Made by a program: the position numbers and the translations under genes. A stretch of 38,895 bases of DNA from WRKB01 sp031551145 (GTDB taxonomy: Bacteria > Desulfobacterota > Desulfovibrionia > Desulfovibrionales > Desulfovibrionaceae): NCBI GenBank assembly GCA_031551145.1, contig JAVBNZ010000067.1, positions 1-38,895 on the forward strand, written 5' to 3'. Shown here piece after piece: positions 38,205 through 38,895 of this stretch; position 1 is the stretch's first letter, and every line of letters starts with the position of its first letter. The notes under the pieces were generated by a model. That model saw only the letters and a list, made by a program, of their open reading frames with translations, was not told the DNA's origin and did no database searches.

Positions 38205-38891
38205 TTACCGGAAGAGGTTATATTTGAGGATGCAGCGCAGGGCGGAAAAGCCGTCGCGCCAGCCGATTTTCTTGCCTTCCTGATAGGTGCGGCCGGAATA
38301 GGAAATGCCCACCTCGTAAATGCGGCAGTCCAGCTTGGCTATTTTGGCGGTTATTTCGGGTTCGAAGCCGAAACGGTTTTCCTCGATGTTCACACGCTGG
38401 ATGATTTCCCGCCTGAAGGCTTTATAGCAGGTTTCCATATCCGTGAGGTTCAGGTTGGTAAACATGTTGGACAGCGTGGTCAAGACCTTGTTGCCCAGGC
38501 TGTGCCAGTAGTAGAGCACGCGGTGCGGCTCCCCCCCCATGAAGCGCGAGCCGTAGACCACGTCGGCCTTGCCCGCCAGAATGGGAGCCATGAGCTTGGG
38601 ATATTCGCCGGGATCGTATTCCATATCCGCGTCCTGCACCACGCATACGTCACCGGTCGCGGCTTTGAAACCCGTGCGCAGGGCCGCGCCCTTGCCCTGG
38701 TTGCGCTCATGGAACAGCAACTGATCAATGAGCGGGCGCAGTTCTTCAAGCCTGGCGCGCGTGCCGTCGGTAGAGCAGTCGTCCACCACGATCACTTCCA
38801 GCGGCTTGTAGGGAGAGGCGTGCACGGCCTCAAGCAGCTGCTTGATGGTGGAACTTTCGTTGTAGCAGGGGATGATGACGGAAAGTTTCAT
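38205..38891 (-). CDS. GT2 family glycosyltransferase, polyprenyl-phosphate sugar synthase type
   Basis: A 228-residue GT-A fold transferase. MKLSVIIPCYNESSTIKQLL and PLEVIVVDDCSTDGTRARLE form the nucleotide-sugar site, and VCVVQDADMEYDPGEYPKLM holds the DAD metal motif and the DPEEYP-like loop of the dolichol/undecaprenyl-phosphate mannose synthase group. YGSRFMGGEPHRVLYYWHSL and DMETCYKAFRREII agree. There is no C-terminal membrane pair, so it resembles the short DPM1 type and would act at the cytoplasmic face, charging a polyprenyl phosphate. Such a lipid-linked sugar is what an ArnT/GT39-type enzyme would use; a link to the gene at 5437-7404 is only conjecture. The ATG at 38891 is four bases from the window edge, so an earlier start cannot be excluded. 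Confidence 0.88.
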   Translation of the reverse strand: MKLSVIIPCYNESSTIKQLLEAVHASPYKPLEVIVVDDCSTDGTRARLEELRPLIDQLLFHERNQGKGAALRTGFKAATGDVCVVQDADMEYDPGEYPKLMAPILAGKADVVYGSRFMGGEPHRVLYYWHSLGNKVLTTLSNMFTNLNLTDMETCYKAFRREIIQRVNIEENRFGFEPEITAKIAKLDCRIYEVGISYSGRTYQEGKKIGWRDGFSALRCILKYNLFR

Positions 38892-38895
38892 GGTT

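Noticed and set aside
36284..38227. Plus-strand open frame opposite lepA
   Set aside because: LepA is near-universal and complete on the minus strand.

Overview
The window looks like chromosomal DNA of a high-GC (roughly 63-66% by eye) deltaproteobacterium close to Desulfovibrio. The grounds are a lactate/glycolate-type permease, a CheB-HEAT-CheR-ParA-CheW-CheY-CheA gene order known from that group, and very GC-rich intergenic palindromes. This placement is inference; no rRNA, tRNA, CRISPR array, integrase or transposase gene was found.

Layout. (1) 1-797: the 5' part of a secreted Gly/Tyr-rich protein on the minus strand, running off the window. (2) 1037-5304, plus strand: nitroreductase plus MoaD/ThiS-like sulfur carrier (stop/start overlap); pagP, the lipid A palmitoyltransferase, apparently with an ATC start; then rseP-tsaB-hypothetical. 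(3) 5437-9787, minus strand: a GT39/ArnT-like membrane protein and a large lipoprotein resembling a degenerate GH13/trehalose-synthase fold. (4) 9999-11000: an AT-rich island with an HNH nuclease of the McrA-like type. (5) 11195-16355: an RND efflux operon (adaptor, pump, TetR last) read from a promoter whose spacer is a perfect TetR-type palindrome. (6) 16535-25396: a seven-gene chemosensory operon. (7) 25620-25901: HU. (8) 26124-32671: a tightly packed operon of a Cys-cluster protein, rfaE2, metN-metI-metQ, pyridoxal kinase, glutamate racemase and a class V aminotransferase. (9) 32836-36372: permease, tartronate-semialdehyde reductase and hydroxypyruvate isomerase. (10) 36395-38891: lepA and a GT2 glycosyltransferase. 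Apart from one doubtful small ORF, every gene from 5.4 kb to the right edge lies on the minus strand.

How the genes fit together. PagP, the ArnT-like protein, rfaE2 and RseP all concern the outer membrane or envelope stress. The che operon has no receptor or flagellar gene but carries a ParA-like ATPase next to an N-terminally extended CheW, which suggests positioned arrays. MetNIQ, PLP kinase, racemase and aminotransferase overlap or nearly touch, suggesting coordinated amino-acid uptake and PLP-dependent conversion. Isomerase, reductase and permease form a C2/C3 hydroxyacid route.

The least ordinary features are non-coding. A roughly 147-bp element with terminal inverted repeats occurs twice (2720-2865 and 35450-35596), each time directly abutting a stop codon and in the same orientation to the gene before it. 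A three-hairpin element occurs twice (about 7437-7532 and 15003-15098) with compensatory stem changes and forms the 3' end of one coding sequence. A GC-rich palindromic repeat is inserted in frame in the first gene.
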